Assembly (NCBI GenBank): GCA_000492175.2
Contig: CP097573.1
Location: 1,736,001 to 1,800,000 of the forward strand
Direction: 5' to 3'
Source of the DNA: Firmicutes bacterium ASF500
GTDB lineage: Bacteria; Bacillota; Clostridia; Oscillospirales; Oscillospiraceae
DNA length: 64,000 nucleotides
Position 1 is the stretch's first letter, and every line of letters begins with the position of its first letter. Positions 56,206 to 63,981 of this stretch are shown piece by piece. The position numbers were made by a program, and so were the translations under genes. The notes beneath the pieces were generated by a model. It made no database searches, was not told where the DNA came from, and saw nothing but the letters and a program-made list of their open reading frames with translations.

Positions 56206-57054
56206 ATGAAAACAGGCTTGGTATTGGAGGGCGGGGCCCTCCGGGCAATTTTTTCCTGCGGCGTGTGCGACGCCCTGCTGGAGGGCGGAGTCATGACCGA
56301 CTACGTGATCGGCGTGTCGGCGGGCATCGCCTACGGGGTGAGCTATGTGTCCAGACAGCCCCGGCGCAATCTGGAGGTGGTCACCCGCTACGCCCCGGAC
56401 AAGCGGTACATGGGACTGCGGAACCTGACCGACAAAGAAAACCGGAGCTATTTCGGCCTGAAATTCGGGTTCAGCACCATCCCCAACGAGCTGGTCCCCT
56501 TCGATTACGACGCCTTCGCCGCCTTCCCCGGCGAGGTGGAGGCGGTGGTCACCAACCTGAACACCGGAAAGGCGGACTACCTGCCCGTCCCCCGGCGTGA
56601 CGAGGAGTCCACTGTCCTCCAGGCCAGCTGCGCCATGCCCCTGATGTTCCCCATCTTTGAGATCGACGGCCAGCCCTACCTGGACGGCGGCATTGGCGAC
56701 GCCATCCCCTGGCGGCGGGCGCTGGAGAAATGCGATCGGGTGGCGGTGGTCCTCACCCGGCCCCGGAGCTACCGGCGGAAGCCCGACCCCGTGCTGAAGG
56801 TGATCCGCAAGCAGTACGCCGACTATCCCAACTTCGTCCAGGCCATGGAGCGCCGGGCGGAGACCTATAACCGGGACCGGGAGGCCCTGTTCCAGGCGGA
56901 ACGGGAGGGCAAGCTGCTGGTCATCGCCCCCCGGACCACCCTGGGGGTGTCCCGGACGGAGCGGGACGTGGAGAAGCTCCGCCTGCTTTGGGCGGAGGGC
57001 TATCAGAGCGCCGTGGACCGCATGGAGGAGATCAGAGATTATCTGCGAGGCTGA
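56206..57054 (+). CDS. Patatin-like phospholipase
   Basis: A 282-residue lipid acyl hydrolase of the bacterial patatin (RssA/YjjU-like) group. The oxyanion hole GGALRAIFSCGV is at 10–21 (G-G-x-R/K-G region), the nucleophile elbow is GVSAGIAYG with Ser44 close by, and the catalytic Asp lies in YLDGGIGDAIPW. The Ser-Asp dyad therefore looks intact. There is no signal peptide, so it should act on the inner face of the membrane. GGGAGG precedes the ATG. Its last 23 bases overlap a convergent small gene. Confidence 0.9.
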   Translation: MKTGLVLEGGALRAIFSCGVCDALLEGGVMTDYVIGVSAGIAYGVSYVSRQPRRNLEVVTRYAPDKRYMGLRNLTDKENRSYFGLKFGFSTIPNELVPFDYDAFAAFPGEVEAVVTNLNTGKADYLPVPRRDEESTVLQASCAMPLMFPIFEIDGQPYLDGGIGDAIPWRRALEKCDRVAVVLTRPRSYRRKPDPVLKVIRKQYADYPNFVQAMERRAETYNRDREALFQAEREGKLLVIAPRTTLGVSRTERDVEKLRLLWAEGYQSAVDRMEEIRDYLRG

Positions 57055-57241
57055 GGGCCGTCCCGGCCCGGCCCGCTTGGTTGGGCTCAAGGGCGTAGAG
57101 GTTCAGGGTATCCCCCACGATGGTGAAAAAGGCCCCCAGCTTGGCCAGATTGGCCTGGCTCTGCCCCTGAGCCAGCGCGGCCGAGAGGGCCACGGCCATG
57201 GTGAGCAATTCGCCGCTGTTGGCGTTATAAATGGAAGACAA
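57032..57241 (-). CDS. Small conserved-looking helical protein (DUF6774-like)
   Basis: A 69-residue protein, ELLTMAVALSAALAQGQSQANLAKLGAFFTIVGDTLNLYALEP in its centre, with the pattern of the small Clostridial DUF6774-type proteins (A-x-A-x-x-L...L...FFTxxGDTL). GGGGGTGG lies ahead of the ATG. It overlaps the convergent patatin gene by 23 bases. Function unknown; its reality rests on the RBS and on the family-like pattern. Confidence 0.6.
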   Translation of the reverse strand: MSSIYNANSGELLTMAVALSAALAQGQSQANLAKLGAFFTIVGDTLNLYALEPNQAGRAGTALSLADNL

Positions 57242-57307
57242 TCAGACCACCCCCGAGCTATTTTATGAGAGACAGCCCCTGTCCGGTGCCAAAATAAGGA
57301 GTTTTTT

Positions 57308-57715
57308 ATGAAAATCGTAGTGATCGACGGCCAGGGCGGCCGCCTGGGCGGACTGCTGGTGGAGCGGGTCAAGGCCCGCCTGCCCCAGGCTCAGGTGTAC
57401 GCCCTGGGCACCAACACCGCCGCCACCGCCGCAATGCTTAAGGCGGGGGCCGACTTCGGAGCCACCGGGGAAAATCCGGTGGTCCGCAATGTGATGGACG
57501 CCGACGGGGTGCTGGGGCCGGTGGGCGTCGTCGTGGCCAATGCGATCCTGGGGGAGGTCACCCCCGCGATGGCAGAGGCGGTGGGCAGCTGCCGGGCCAA
57601 AAAATTTCTGGTGCCCATGAACAGCTGCGGCGTGGTGGTGGCCGGGGTGGAGGAGCTGCCCCTGCCCGCCTACGTGGCCCGGGCGGTGGACGCCCTGGCC
57701 GGAATTTTCGATTGA
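57308..57715 (+). CDS. DUF3842 family protein
   Basis: A 135-residue cytosolic protein with a Rossmann-like start: MKIVVIDGQGGRLGGLLVERVKARLP, then VYALGTNTAATAAMLKAGADFGATGENPVVRNVMDADGVLGPVGVVVANAILGEVTPAMAEAVG and a NSCGVVVAGVEELPL segment. This fits DUF3842, found widely in Clostridia with no assigned reaction; the GQGG loop suggests nucleotide binding. The tRNA-Leu promoter begins within its stop codon region. Confidence 0.88.
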   Translation: MKIVVIDGQGGRLGGLLVERVKARLPQAQVYALGTNTAATAAMLKAGADFGATGENPVVRNVMDADGVLGPVGVVVANAILGEVTPAMAEAVGSCRAKKFLVPMNSCGVVVAGVEELPLPAYVARAVDALAGIFD

Positions 57716-57740
57716 CTTTTTCTCCGCTGTCCTGTATCAT
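57712..57740 (+). promoter_or_regulatory. Promoter of tRNA-Leu
   Basis: TTGACT, 17-base spacer, TATCAT, ending 11 bases before the tRNA; its −35 box overlaps the stop codon of the DUF3842 gene. Confidence 0.75.
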
Positions 57741-57751
57741 AAGTTCGTCAA

Positions 57752-57836
57752 GCGGGTATGGCGGAATTGGCAGACGCGCAGGATTTAGGTTCCTGTGAAG
57801 CAATTCGTGTGGGTTCGACCCCCACTACCCGTACCA
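57752..57836 (+). tRNA. tRNA-Leu (anticodon UAG)
   Basis: An 85-base class II tRNA. The acceptor stem GCGGGTA pairs with TACCCGT (one G·T), the D loop has AATTGGCAGACGC, and the anticodon arm CAGGA-TTTAGGT-TCCTG shows anticodon TAG. A long variable arm (TGAAGCAATTCG) and the T arm GTGGG-TTCGACC-CCCAC follow. The discriminator A and CCA are encoded. Confidence 0.97.
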
Positions 57837-57839
57837 TGT

Positions 57840-57891
57840 AAGGACGATTATTTTGATACAATGAGTATCGAGATAATCGTCCTTGCTTTTT
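57840..57891 (+). terminator. Terminator of tRNA-Leu
   Basis: AAGGACGATTAT pairs perfectly with ATAATCGTCCTT, followed by GCTTTTT. Inside the loop a second palindrome GATACaatgaGTATC is visible. Confidence 0.9.
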
Positions 57892-57938
57892 GCCTAAAAC
57901 CGCTGAAAATAGCGGGTTTTCTAACAATTTTGAAGAAA

Positions 57939-57987
57939 GCGCCGCCTCTGGCCTGGTAGAAAACCGGGCCGGGGCGGTGCTTTTTTT
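57939..57987 (+). terminator. Second terminator-like hairpin after tRNA-Leu
   Basis: GCGCCGCCTCTGGCCTGGT pairs imperfectly with ACCGGGCCGGGGCGGTGC, followed by seven T. From here to the arsR promoter (about 140 bases) the sequence turns AT-rich and holds no gene I can support. Confidence 0.75.
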
Positions 57988-58126
57988 GCTTTTTGAGGGT
58001 CATCAGGGGCTGGGCTACCATTGATTTATTGGGTATCATTATTTTATTGGGGCTATCGTTATACAGCAAATGAGCAGGGCAATCTTGCCTTGGATAGCCA
58101 CACGACAAAAAATTTCAAAAAACATA

Positions 58127-58165
58127 TTGACAATTATCGAAGTGTTGCATATAATAATATCGAAG
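58127..58165 (+). promoter_or_regulatory. arsR promoter with direct repeats
   Basis: TTGACA (58127–58132), 17-base spacer, TATAAT (58150–58155). TATCGAAG occurs twice, at 58135–58142 and 58158–58165, bracketing the −10 box, as expected for an autoregulating ArsR repressor. Confidence 0.75.
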
Positions 58166-58187
58166 AACTTAGATGTGAGGTGAGACA

Positions 58188-58520
58188 ATGTACCTATCCG
58201 ATAAACAGAGTACACGAGTTTTCAAGGCTTTCTGTGATGAAAACCGACTGCACATCCTGTCGCTGCTGCGCGGGGGTGAGAAGTGTGCCTGCAAGCTGTT
58301 AGACGAACTGCACATAGGGCAGTCCACCCTTTCCCACCACATGAAAATCCTCTGTGATTCTGGTGTTGTTGTTGGCCGGAAAGAGGGAAAGTGGGTATAT
58401 TACCGCATCGACCCGGAGGGGAGCGCACAGGCGATTGCGTTGCTCACCCAACTGACAACCTGTACCGCAGAGGCGGAAGATGTTGACTGTTCGTGCGGTT
58501 CAAGACGTGCCGCCGTATAA
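58188..58520 (+). CDS. arsR: ArsR/SmtB family metalloid-responsive repressor
   Basis: A 110-residue winged-helix repressor that leaves its operator when trivalent arsenic (or another metalloid) binds cysteines. The HTH core is KLLDELHIGQSTLSHHMKILCDSGVVVGRKEGKWVYYRI. A Cys pair in GEKCACKLL sits at the α3 site as in the classical ELCVCDL motif, and a C-terminal pair DCSCGS could add a further ligand. It controls the arsP gene behind it, from a promoter with direct repeats. Base composition from here to 59870 is lower in GC than the chromosome around it, consistent with transfer. Confidence 0.92.
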   Translation: MYLSDKQSTRVFKAFCDENRLHILSLLRGGEKCACKLLDELHIGQSTLSHHMKILCDSGVVVGRKEGKWVYYRIDPEGSAQAIALLTQLTTCTAEAEDVDCSCGSRRAAV

Positions 58521-58580
58521 TTTTGTTAGTGCGATAAGTGAGCCGCCATGTGGCCAGTGGCGGTTTACTTTAGTAATAAT

Positions 58581-58600
58581 AAATCGACAAATTGCGATTT
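58581..58600. promoter_or_regulatory. Inverted repeat ahead of arsP
   Basis: AAATCG and CGATTT with an 8-base centre lie 27 bases before arsP. A second ArsR-type site or a small leader hairpin. Confidence 0.4.
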
Positions 58601-58626
58601 ATAGATTTTATTCATGGAGGTAACAC

Positions 58627-59640
58627 ATGGAAATCTTGCAAACAGTCTGGCTGTTCATCCAGGATCAAATCCTTGGCATGAAGTGGCTGAACGTGCTGAT
58701 TGGGAATCTGGTGTCGGCACTTGGCTTGGATACTGCTTCACATTGGGGCGGGAGCGTTCAATTCTTCATCTATGATGTAATCAAAATTACCATCCTCCTC
58801 TGCACCTTGATTTTTATAATCTCCTACATTCAGAGTTATTTCCCGCCGGAGCGCAGTAAGCGCATTTTGGGCCGGTTCCACGGCATCGGAGCTAATATCA
58901 TCGCTGCTCTGCTGGGGACGGTAACACCGTTCTGCTCCTGCTCATCCATTCCGCTGTTTATCGGATTTACCAGCGCGGGTTTACCCCTGGGCGTGACCTT
59001 CTCTTTCTTGATTTCCTCTCCAATGGTTGACCTGGGCAGCCTGGTGCTGCTTATGAGTATCTTCGGTGCAAAAATCGCCATTTGGTATGTGGTGCTGGGG
59101 CTGGTTATTGCTGTTGCGGGCGGTACACTGATCGAGAAATTGCGCATGGAGCAGTATGTAGAAGAATTTATCCGAAACGCCAGCAATGTGGATTTGGAAT
59201 CCCCCACTTTGACAAAGCGTGACCGGGTAGTTTTCGCAAAAGATCAGGTTGTCAGCACCTTCAAAAAAGTGTTTCCCTATATCTTGATTGGCGTGGGCAT
59301 TGGCGCAATCATCCACAACTGGATTCCCGAAAGCTGGATTCAAGCCATCCTTGGCAGCAATAATCCCTTTGGCGTGTTCCTTGCTGTGCTGGTCGGTGTC
59401 CCCATGTACGCAGATATTTTCGGCACTATCCCCGTGGCGGAGGCGCTGCTGGCGAAGGGCGCACAGCTTGGCACCATCCTCTCCTTTATGATGGCCGTTA
59501 CCACTTTGAGCCTGCCCTCTATCATTATGCTCCGCAAAGCGGTAAAGCCGAAACTGCTGGCCCTGTTCATTACGATCTGTTCGGTAGGCATCATTCTTGT
59601 CGGTTATCTGTTCAATGTGTTACAGCATTTGTTTATCTAA
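58627..59640 (+). CDS. arsP: Permease of the ArsP/YraQ (DUF318) family, probable organoarsenical exporter
   Basis: A 337-residue membrane protein with about eight to ten segments. The signature TPFCSCSSIPLFIGFTSAGLPLGVTFSFLISSPMVDLGSLVLL near residues 98–140 carries the Cys-x-Cys pair essential in ArsP, which exports trivalent methylarsenicals and roxarsone. A cytosolic loop (about 178–205) divides two half-domains, and the second half repeats a similar pattern (VGVPMYADIFGTIPVAEALL). GGAGG lies before the ATG. Organoarsenical specificity is from studied relatives; the ArsR partner supports it. Confidence 0.9.
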   Translation: MEILQTVWLFIQDQILGMKWLNVLIGNLVSALGLDTASHWGGSVQFFIYDVIKITILLCTLIFIISYIQSYFPPERSKRILGRFHGIGANIIAALLGTVTPFCSCSSIPLFIGFTSAGLPLGVTFSFLISSPMVDLGSLVLLMSIFGAKIAIWYVVLGLVIAVAGGTLIEKLRMEQYVEEFIRNASNVDLESPTLTKRDRVVFAKDQVVSTFKKVFPYILIGVGIGAIIHNWIPESWIQAILGSNNPFGVFLAVLVGVPMYADIFGTIPVAEALLAKGAQLGTILSFMMAVTTLSLPSIIMLRKAVKPKLLALFITICSVGIILVGYLFNVLQHLFI

Positions 59641-59652
59641 CACGGAGGCGCT

Positions 59653-59868
59653 ATGACGAAGAAAAAACTTGTAAAAATCCTGCCCCCCTGCTTGATTGTG
59701 GCAGTTATTGTTGGCATCTATCTTTTCAAAAATCCGCCTGGGGCTACTCAACCCCTGGAGGATTCCACCGCCCCGGAAGATGCTGCCTTTGCGTTGACCG
59801 CAATTGATACAATTATGACCAAAAAGTACGGCCTGTCTTTGGATAGCATTTTTCGCACAATAACTTGA
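59653..59868 (+). pseudogene. Truncated thioredoxin-like membrane-anchored protein gene of the arsenic cassette
   Basis: Seventy-one codons: an N-terminal membrane anchor (KKKLVKILPPCLIVAVIVGIYLF) and a short linker, then FALTAIDTIMTKKYGLSL, which resembles the start of the anchored thioredoxin proteins that often follow ArsR–permease genes in gut Firmicutes. The CxxC catalytic part expected next is missing, and the frame runs into unrelated DSIFRTIT and a stop. I infer that the gene was cut near 59842 by arrival of the recombinase-bearing element that begins just after. A genuine small membrane protein is the alternative. Confidence 0.6.
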
Positions 59869-59916
59869 TAAAACTGCGGTTTAGAGCGAATATGTGACCA
59901 CCAAGGAGGCGATTTT

Positions 59917-61239
59917 TTGGAAAGAACAGTTCAACGGGTGGGGTTTAGCATCCCCGCCCAGCCCAAGGCCAAGCGGGTCGCGGCCTATGCCAGAGTGTCC
60001 TCCGGCAAGGACGCCATGCTCCATTCCCTGTCGGCTCAGGTCAGCTACTACAGCGACCTTATCCAGAACCATCCTGGCTGGCTCTATTGTGGGGTGTATG
60101 CGGACGAGGCCCTGACCGGCACGAAGGAGAACCGCGCCGAGTTCCAGCGTCTGCTGGCGGAATGCCGCTCTGGGAACATCGACCTCATCATCACGAAGTC
60201 GATCTCACGGTTCGCCCGGAACACTGTAGTGCTGCTCCAAACCGTCCGGGATTTGAAATCGCTGGGTGTGGATGTTTATTTCGAGGAACAGAACATCCAT
60301 TCCATGAGCGCGGACGGAGAGCTGATGCTCACCATTCTGGCATCCTACGCCCAAGAGGAGAGCCTTTCCGCCAGCGAGAACCAGAAATGGCGCATCAAGA
60401 AAAATTTCGAGGATGGTAAGCCCTGGTCGGGGCAGGTGCTGGGCTATCGGTACGAGGATGGCGTTTACATCGTCAAGCCGGAGGAGGCCGAGATCGTGCG
60501 GAGGATCTTCGCCGACTACCTTTCCGGCATGGGCATTGAGGCCATCATGAAAAAGCTGAACGCCCAGGGCAAACCCTCCCGCAACGGCCACGCATGGTGC
60601 CGCTCCAGCGTTCGGAAGGTGCTGGGGAATTACTCCTACACAGGAAACCTGCTCCTCCAGACCACATTCCGGGAAAACCACATCACCAAAAAGACGCTGC
60701 CCAACCGGGGTGAGCTGCCCATGTACCATGCGGAGAATACACACGAGGCCATTGTCAGCATGGAGGATTACCAGGCGGTGCAGGAGGAGATGGCTCGGCG
60801 GTCCGCCAAGCACAACAAGACCGCCCACGGCCCGGTCAAGTACCCTTTCACTTCGATGATCGTCTGCGGCACCTGCGGCAAGGGCTACCGGCGAAAGGTG
60901 ACCCGCACCGGGCCGGTTTGGATTTGCAGTACCTTCAACATCTACGGCAAAGCGGCCTGCCCCTCCAAGCAGATACCGGAGGGGACGCTTGAAAAAGCTG
61001 CGGCGGAGGTGCTGGGGCTGGATGCCTTTGACGCAAAGGTACTCCACGATAAAATAACGGCAATCAGAGCCGAGGGGAACAACACTCTGGTATTTCTGTT
61101 CAAGGACGGCACTCAAACCGTTAAACGATGGGCAGACCGCTCCAGAGCGGAAAGCTGGACCCCAGAGATGAAAGCTGCCGCCAGAGAATTTGCGAAGAAA
61201 GGACGGGCGATGAGATCATGCCAGCAGCAAGAGCAGTAA
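59917..61239 (+). CDS. Large serine recombinase, first of a pair
   Basis: A 440-residue site-specific recombinase. The resolvase domain shows RVAAYARVSSGKD with the catalytic Ser near residue 28, then SISRFARN and YAQEESLSASENQKWRIKKNF; a Recombinase domain follows (PWSGQVLGYRYEDGVYIVKPEEAEIVRRIFADYLSGMGIEAI), and a zinc-ribbon has VCGTCGKGYRRKV…AACPSK. It is slightly short for the class. TTG start, with AAGGAGG upstream. The second recombinase overlaps its end by 22 bases, so they are co-translated and could form one integration–excision machine. Confidence 0.93.
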   Translation: MERTVQRVGFSIPAQPKAKRVAAYARVSSGKDAMLHSLSAQVSYYSDLIQNHPGWLYCGVYADEALTGTKENRAEFQRLLAECRSGNIDLIITKSISRFARNTVVLLQTVRDLKSLGVDVYFEEQNIHSMSADGELMLTILASYAQEESLSASENQKWRIKKNFEDGKPWSGQVLGYRYEDGVYIVKPEEAEIVRRIFADYLSGMGIEAIMKKLNAQGKPSRNGHAWCRSSVRKVLGNYSYTGNLLLQTTFRENHITKKTLPNRGELPMYHAENTHEAIVSMEDYQAVQEEMARRSAKHNKTAHGPVKYPFTSMIVCGTCGKGYRRKVTRTGPVWICSTFNIYGKAACPSKQIPEGTLEKAAAEVLGLDAFDAKVLHDKITAIRAEGNNTLVFLFKDGTQTVKRWADRSRAESWTPEMKAAAREFAKKGRAMRSCQQQEQ

Positions 61240-62801
61240 CGGTCATTCCGGCCACCATCAATCTGCACAGCCAGATTCCCGTGGTGGCGGCTGGGAAACG
61301 CCGGGTGGCGGGGTACGCCCGCGTGTCCACTGACAGCGATGAGCAGTTCACCAGTTATGAGGCACAGATTGACTATTACACCCGCTACATCAAAAACAAC
61401 CCAGAGTGGGAATTTGTGTCAGTCTATACGGACGAGGGCATTTCGGCGACCAACACCCGCCACCGGGATGGATTCAACCAGATGATTTCTGATGCCCTCG
61501 CCGGGAAGATCGACCTCATCGTCACCAAGTCGGTGAGCCGCTTTGCCCGGAACACGGTAGACAGCCTTTCCACCATCCGAAAGCTGAAAGAAAACCACAT
61601 CGAGGTCTACTTCGAGAAAGAAAACATCTGGACCTTCGATTCCAAAGGCGAGCTGCTGCTGACCATCATGTCCTCGCTGGCCCAGGAGGAGAGCCGCTCC
61701 ATTTCGGAGAACGTGACCTGGGGCCAGAGAAAGCGGTTCGCGGATGGCAAGGTCAGTCTCCCCTACAAGCAGTTCCTCGGCTATGAAAAGGGGCCGGATG
61801 ACCTCCCCGTCATTGTGGAGGAGGAGGCCATCATCGTTCGGAGGATTTACAGCCTTTTCATGGCGGGGAAAACGCCCTACCTCATCGCCAAGGCCCTGAC
61901 CGCTGACGGCATCCCTACCCCGGCGGGAAAATCGAAATGGGGAACGACCACGGTGGCCTCCATCCTGACGAATGAGAAGTACAAGGGAGCGGCGCTCCTG
62001 CAAAAGAAATTCACCATCGACTTCCTGGACAAGAAGATGAAAGTCAACGAGGGCGAGGTTCCGCAGTATTACATCGAGCAGAGCCATCAGCCCATCATCG
62101 ACCCAGAGGAATTTGACAAGGTGCAGGCCGAGTTCGTGCGCCGAAAGGGGCTGGGCCACCGCTACAGTGGCAACAGCATTTTTGCCGCCCGCATCGTCTG
62201 CGGTGACTGCGGCAGCTTTTATGGCTCCAAGGTCTGGCACTCCAACAGCAAATACCGCCGCACCATTTGGCAATGCAACGAGAAATTTGCCGGGGAGCGG
62301 AAGTGCCGGACGCCCCATCTGCGGGAGGAGGACATCAAGGCCCGGTTCCTGGCAGCGTTCAATCAACTGCTGGACGGCAAGGACACTTTGCTGGAGGATT
62401 GCCGCATCATGCAGAACCACCTCACCAACTGCTCTGCCATTGACGCCGAGCTGGAGGAACTGCGCCAGGAAATTGAGGTGGTGACGGAATTGACCCAGCG
62501 GTGCATCCAGGAGAACGCCCGGAGCGCCCAGAGCCAGGAGGAATACACTGAACGCTACAATGGCTATGTAGCACGGTATGATGCGGCAAAGGCCAAGCTG
62601 GACGCGCTCCAGATAGAGAAAGCCCAGCGGCTGGCCCAAGCGGATAGCATCGGCGGGTTTATGTTTGAACTCTCCGAGTACACCGAAGCCATCACTGAAT
62701 TTAACGAGGGACTTTGGCTGGCGGTAGTCGAGAAAGCCACGGCCTACCACGATGGGCGGCTGGTGTTCACCTTCCAGAACGGCACCGAGATAGAGGGCTG
62801 A
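61218..62801 (+). CDS. Large serine recombinase, second of a pair
   Basis: A 527-residue recombinase. The catalytic domain has RRVAGYARVSTDSDEQ, SVSRFARNTVDSLSTIRKLKENHIEVYFEKENI and SLAQEESRSISENVTWGQRKRF; the Recombinase domain and zinc ribbon (VCGDCGSFYGSKVW…RKCRTPHL) follow. From about 410 to 480 a coiled coil is present (DAELEELRQEIEVVTELTQRCIQENARSAQSQEEYTERYNGYVARYDAAKAKLDALQIEKAQ), typical of large serine integrases. It ends at a strong terminator. Only the first of the two is shortened relative to this standard form. Confidence 0.95.
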   Translation: MPAARAVTVIPATINLHSQIPVVAAGKRRVAGYARVSTDSDEQFTSYEAQIDYYTRYIKNNPEWEFVSVYTDEGISATNTRHRDGFNQMISDALAGKIDLIVTKSVSRFARNTVDSLSTIRKLKENHIEVYFEKENIWTFDSKGELLLTIMSSLAQEESRSISENVTWGQRKRFADGKVSLPYKQFLGYEKGPDDLPVIVEEEAIIVRRIYSLFMAGKTPYLIAKALTADGIPTPAGKSKWGTTTVASILTNEKYKGAALLQKKFTIDFLDKKMKVNEGEVPQYYIEQSHQPIIDPEEFDKVQAEFVRRKGLGHRYSGNSIFAARIVCGDCGSFYGSKVWHSNSKYRRTIWQCNEKFAGERKCRTPHLREEDIKARFLAAFNQLLDGKDTLLEDCRIMQNHLTNCSAIDAELEELRQEIEVVTELTQRCIQENARSAQSQEEYTERYNGYVARYDAAKAKLDALQIEKAQRLAQADSIGGFMFELSEYTEAITEFNEGLWLAVVEKATAYHDGRLVFTFQNGTEIEG

Positions 62802-62808
62802 CACAGAT

Positions 62809-62847
62809 AAAACCCGTTGATTCCGCAAAATGGGATCAACGGGTTTT
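62809..62847 (+). terminator. Intrinsic terminator after the recombinase pair
   Basis: AAAACCCGTTGAT pairs perfectly with ATCAACGGGTTTT. Symmetric, so it also serves the convergent Xre gene, whose stop codon it touches. Confidence 0.88.
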
Positions 62848-63145
62848 ACATTGTGTCCATAAGCTCCAGCAGAAGGTTCCTCTGCCTGTCCGACAGCGAG
62901 GTCCATTTGGCGAACAGCGTCTGCTGTTCATCGGTCAGCTCCAGAGGATTCCCTTCGGCGAAGAATTGTGCCAGAGTAATACCGAACGCCGTACACACCG
63001 CCTCCAAGGTCGGCAGCGTGGGAGCGTTGTTTCTCTTGAACATATTTGTAACGGTGGAGTGGGACAAGCCCGATTCTTTTGCCAGCCGGTATTCCGTCCA
63101 GCCCCGCTCCACCATCATGTCTTTGATTCGGCCTTGTGCGTCCAC
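62846..63145 (-). CDS. Xre-family HTH protein of the mobile region, copy 1
   Basis: A 99-residue regulator: N-terminal Cro/C1 helix-turn-helix (MMVERGWTEYRLAKESGLSHSTVTNMFKRNNAPTLPTLEAVCTAFGITLAQFFAEG) and a helical C-terminal part (LTDEQQTLFAKWTSLSDRQRNLLLELMDTM). It is a clear paralogue of the protein at 63589–63897; the two flank a small gene on the other strand. The gap upstream holds an inverted repeat with TATAAT boxes on both strands. Likely controls genes of the element. Confidence 0.88.
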   Translation of the reverse strand: MDAQGRIKDMMVERGWTEYRLAKESGLSHSTVTNMFKRNNAPTLPTLEAVCTAFGITLAQFFAEGNPLELTDEQQTLFAKWTSLSDRQRNLLLELMDTM

Positions 63146-63167
63146 ATCATCACCCGCCTATCTGTAA

Positions 63168-63199
63168 CTATTATAATTCCCAAAATGGTGTTATAATAG
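63168..63199. promoter_or_regulatory. Inverted repeat with divergent −10 boxes
   Basis: CTATTATAA (63168–63176) and TTATAATAG (63191–63199) are exact reverse complements and each contains a TATAAT on one strand, between the Xre gene and the small gene at 63289. Probable divergent promoter and operator. Confidence 0.6.
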
Positions 63200-63288
63200 G
63201 CACGATGGGTAGATAGCGAACGGCCCAAAAAGGACATAGTGTTTTAATAGCCCTGGCTGGGGAATACTGACTGAAACAGGAGGTTGTC

Positions 63289-63540
63289 ATGGAAGAACCT
63301 AAAACAATTTTTGAATACTTGGCCCAGAAGCAAAATATCACAGTAGAAGAAATGAGGGCCATCATCGCGGCCCGCATTGAAGCTGGGATGAATGACCCTG
63401 ACCCGGTGAAACGGGCATCGTGGGAGGAGATACCACGCGCCGGGGAAATCCCCACGCCGGAAGAATGGCTCCGCTATGCGGTGGAACAACTGGAAGCGGA
63501 AGGGCGCGGCGATCTGCTGCGCTGGTATGAAATCTTTTGA
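63289..63540 (+). CDS. Small acidic protein of unknown function
   Basis: An 83-residue protein. An N-terminal helix EEPKTIFEYLAQKQNITVEEMRAIIAARIEAGMND is followed by SWEEIPRAGEIPTPEEWLRYAVEQLEAEGRGDLLRWYEIF. I see no HTH or known fold, though the first half recalls helical parts of Spo0A-C-like or sporulation-related accessory proteins of mobile elements in Clostridia. AGGAGG stands at proper distance before the ATG, and a terminator follows. It lies between two divergently placed Xre paralogues. Confidence 0.7.
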   Translation: MEEPKTIFEYLAQKQNITVEEMRAIIAARIEAGMNDPDPVKRASWEEIPRAGEIPTPEEWLRYAVEQLEAEGRGDLLRWYEIF

Positions 63541-63555
63541 TACAGAAAATCAACG

Positions 63556-63595
63556 GTGCCGGGAACCCTGACATCCCCGGCACAGATTTTATTTT
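63556..63595 (+). terminator. Intrinsic terminator after the small acidic-protein gene
   Basis: GTGCCGGG and CCCGGCAC pair around a 12-base loop and are followed by AGATTTTATTTTG. Confidence 0.8.
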
Positions 63596-63897
63596 GTATT
63601 CATAGCCCGAAGCATTTGTAGCGCCGCCTGCTTCTGCTCTGGGGAAAGAGACACCCAATGGTCGAACAACTCCTTCAATTCTGGCGTCAATTCCACCATC
63701 TCGCTCTCGGCGAAGAATTGAGCCAGGGAGATGCCGAAAGCAGAGCATACGGCCTCCAAGGTTGCGATGGATGGAACTGTGTTTCGCTTAAAAATATTCG
63801 CCAGTGTAGACTCGGAAAGCCCGCTCTCCTTCGCCAGCCGATAGGCTGTCCAGCCCCGTTCCGCCATCAACTGCCGCAATCTGGAATGTGTGTCCAT
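63589..63897 (-). CDS. Xre-family HTH protein of the mobile region, copy 2
   Basis: A 102-residue regulator, closely related to copy 1: MAERGWTAYRLAKESGLSESTLANIFKRNTVPSIATLEAVCSAFGISLAQFFAESEMVELTPELKELFDHWVSLSPEQKQAALQMLRAMNTK in pattern. Both have the W-T-x-Y-R-L-A-K-E-S-G-L-S core, suggesting they bind similar operators. Upstream are three TACCGTT repeats over a rightward promoter (63925–63981), probably its targets. Confidence 0.9.
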   Translation of the reverse strand: MDTHSRLRQLMAERGWTAYRLAKESGLSESTLANIFKRNTVPSIATLEAVCSAFGISLAQFFAESEMVELTPELKELFDHWVSLSPEQKQAALQMLRAMNTK

Positions 63898-63924
63898 GAT
63901 GTCACCTCCCTCTTGCTCATATTT

Positions 63925-63981
63925 TACCGTTCACTTAAATGGTTTTATACCGTTGACTTGTACTGAATATACCGTTATATT
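63925..63981 (+). promoter_or_regulatory. Rightward promoter with three spaced TACCGTT repeats
   Basis: TTGACT (63953–63958), 17-base spacer, TATATT (63976–63981). TACCGTT begins at 63925, 63948 and 63970, about two helical turns apart, with the last two overlapping the −35 and the −10. This looks like a cooperative repressor site for the gene that starts beyond the window edge. Confidence 0.65.

Noticed and set aside
57752..57836. tRNA-Leu as the attachment site of the mobile element
   Set aside because: The tRNA 3' end is intact and followed by its own terminator; the recombinases are serine type, which rarely use tRNA genes, and the break appears to be at about 59842 in the arsenic cassette.
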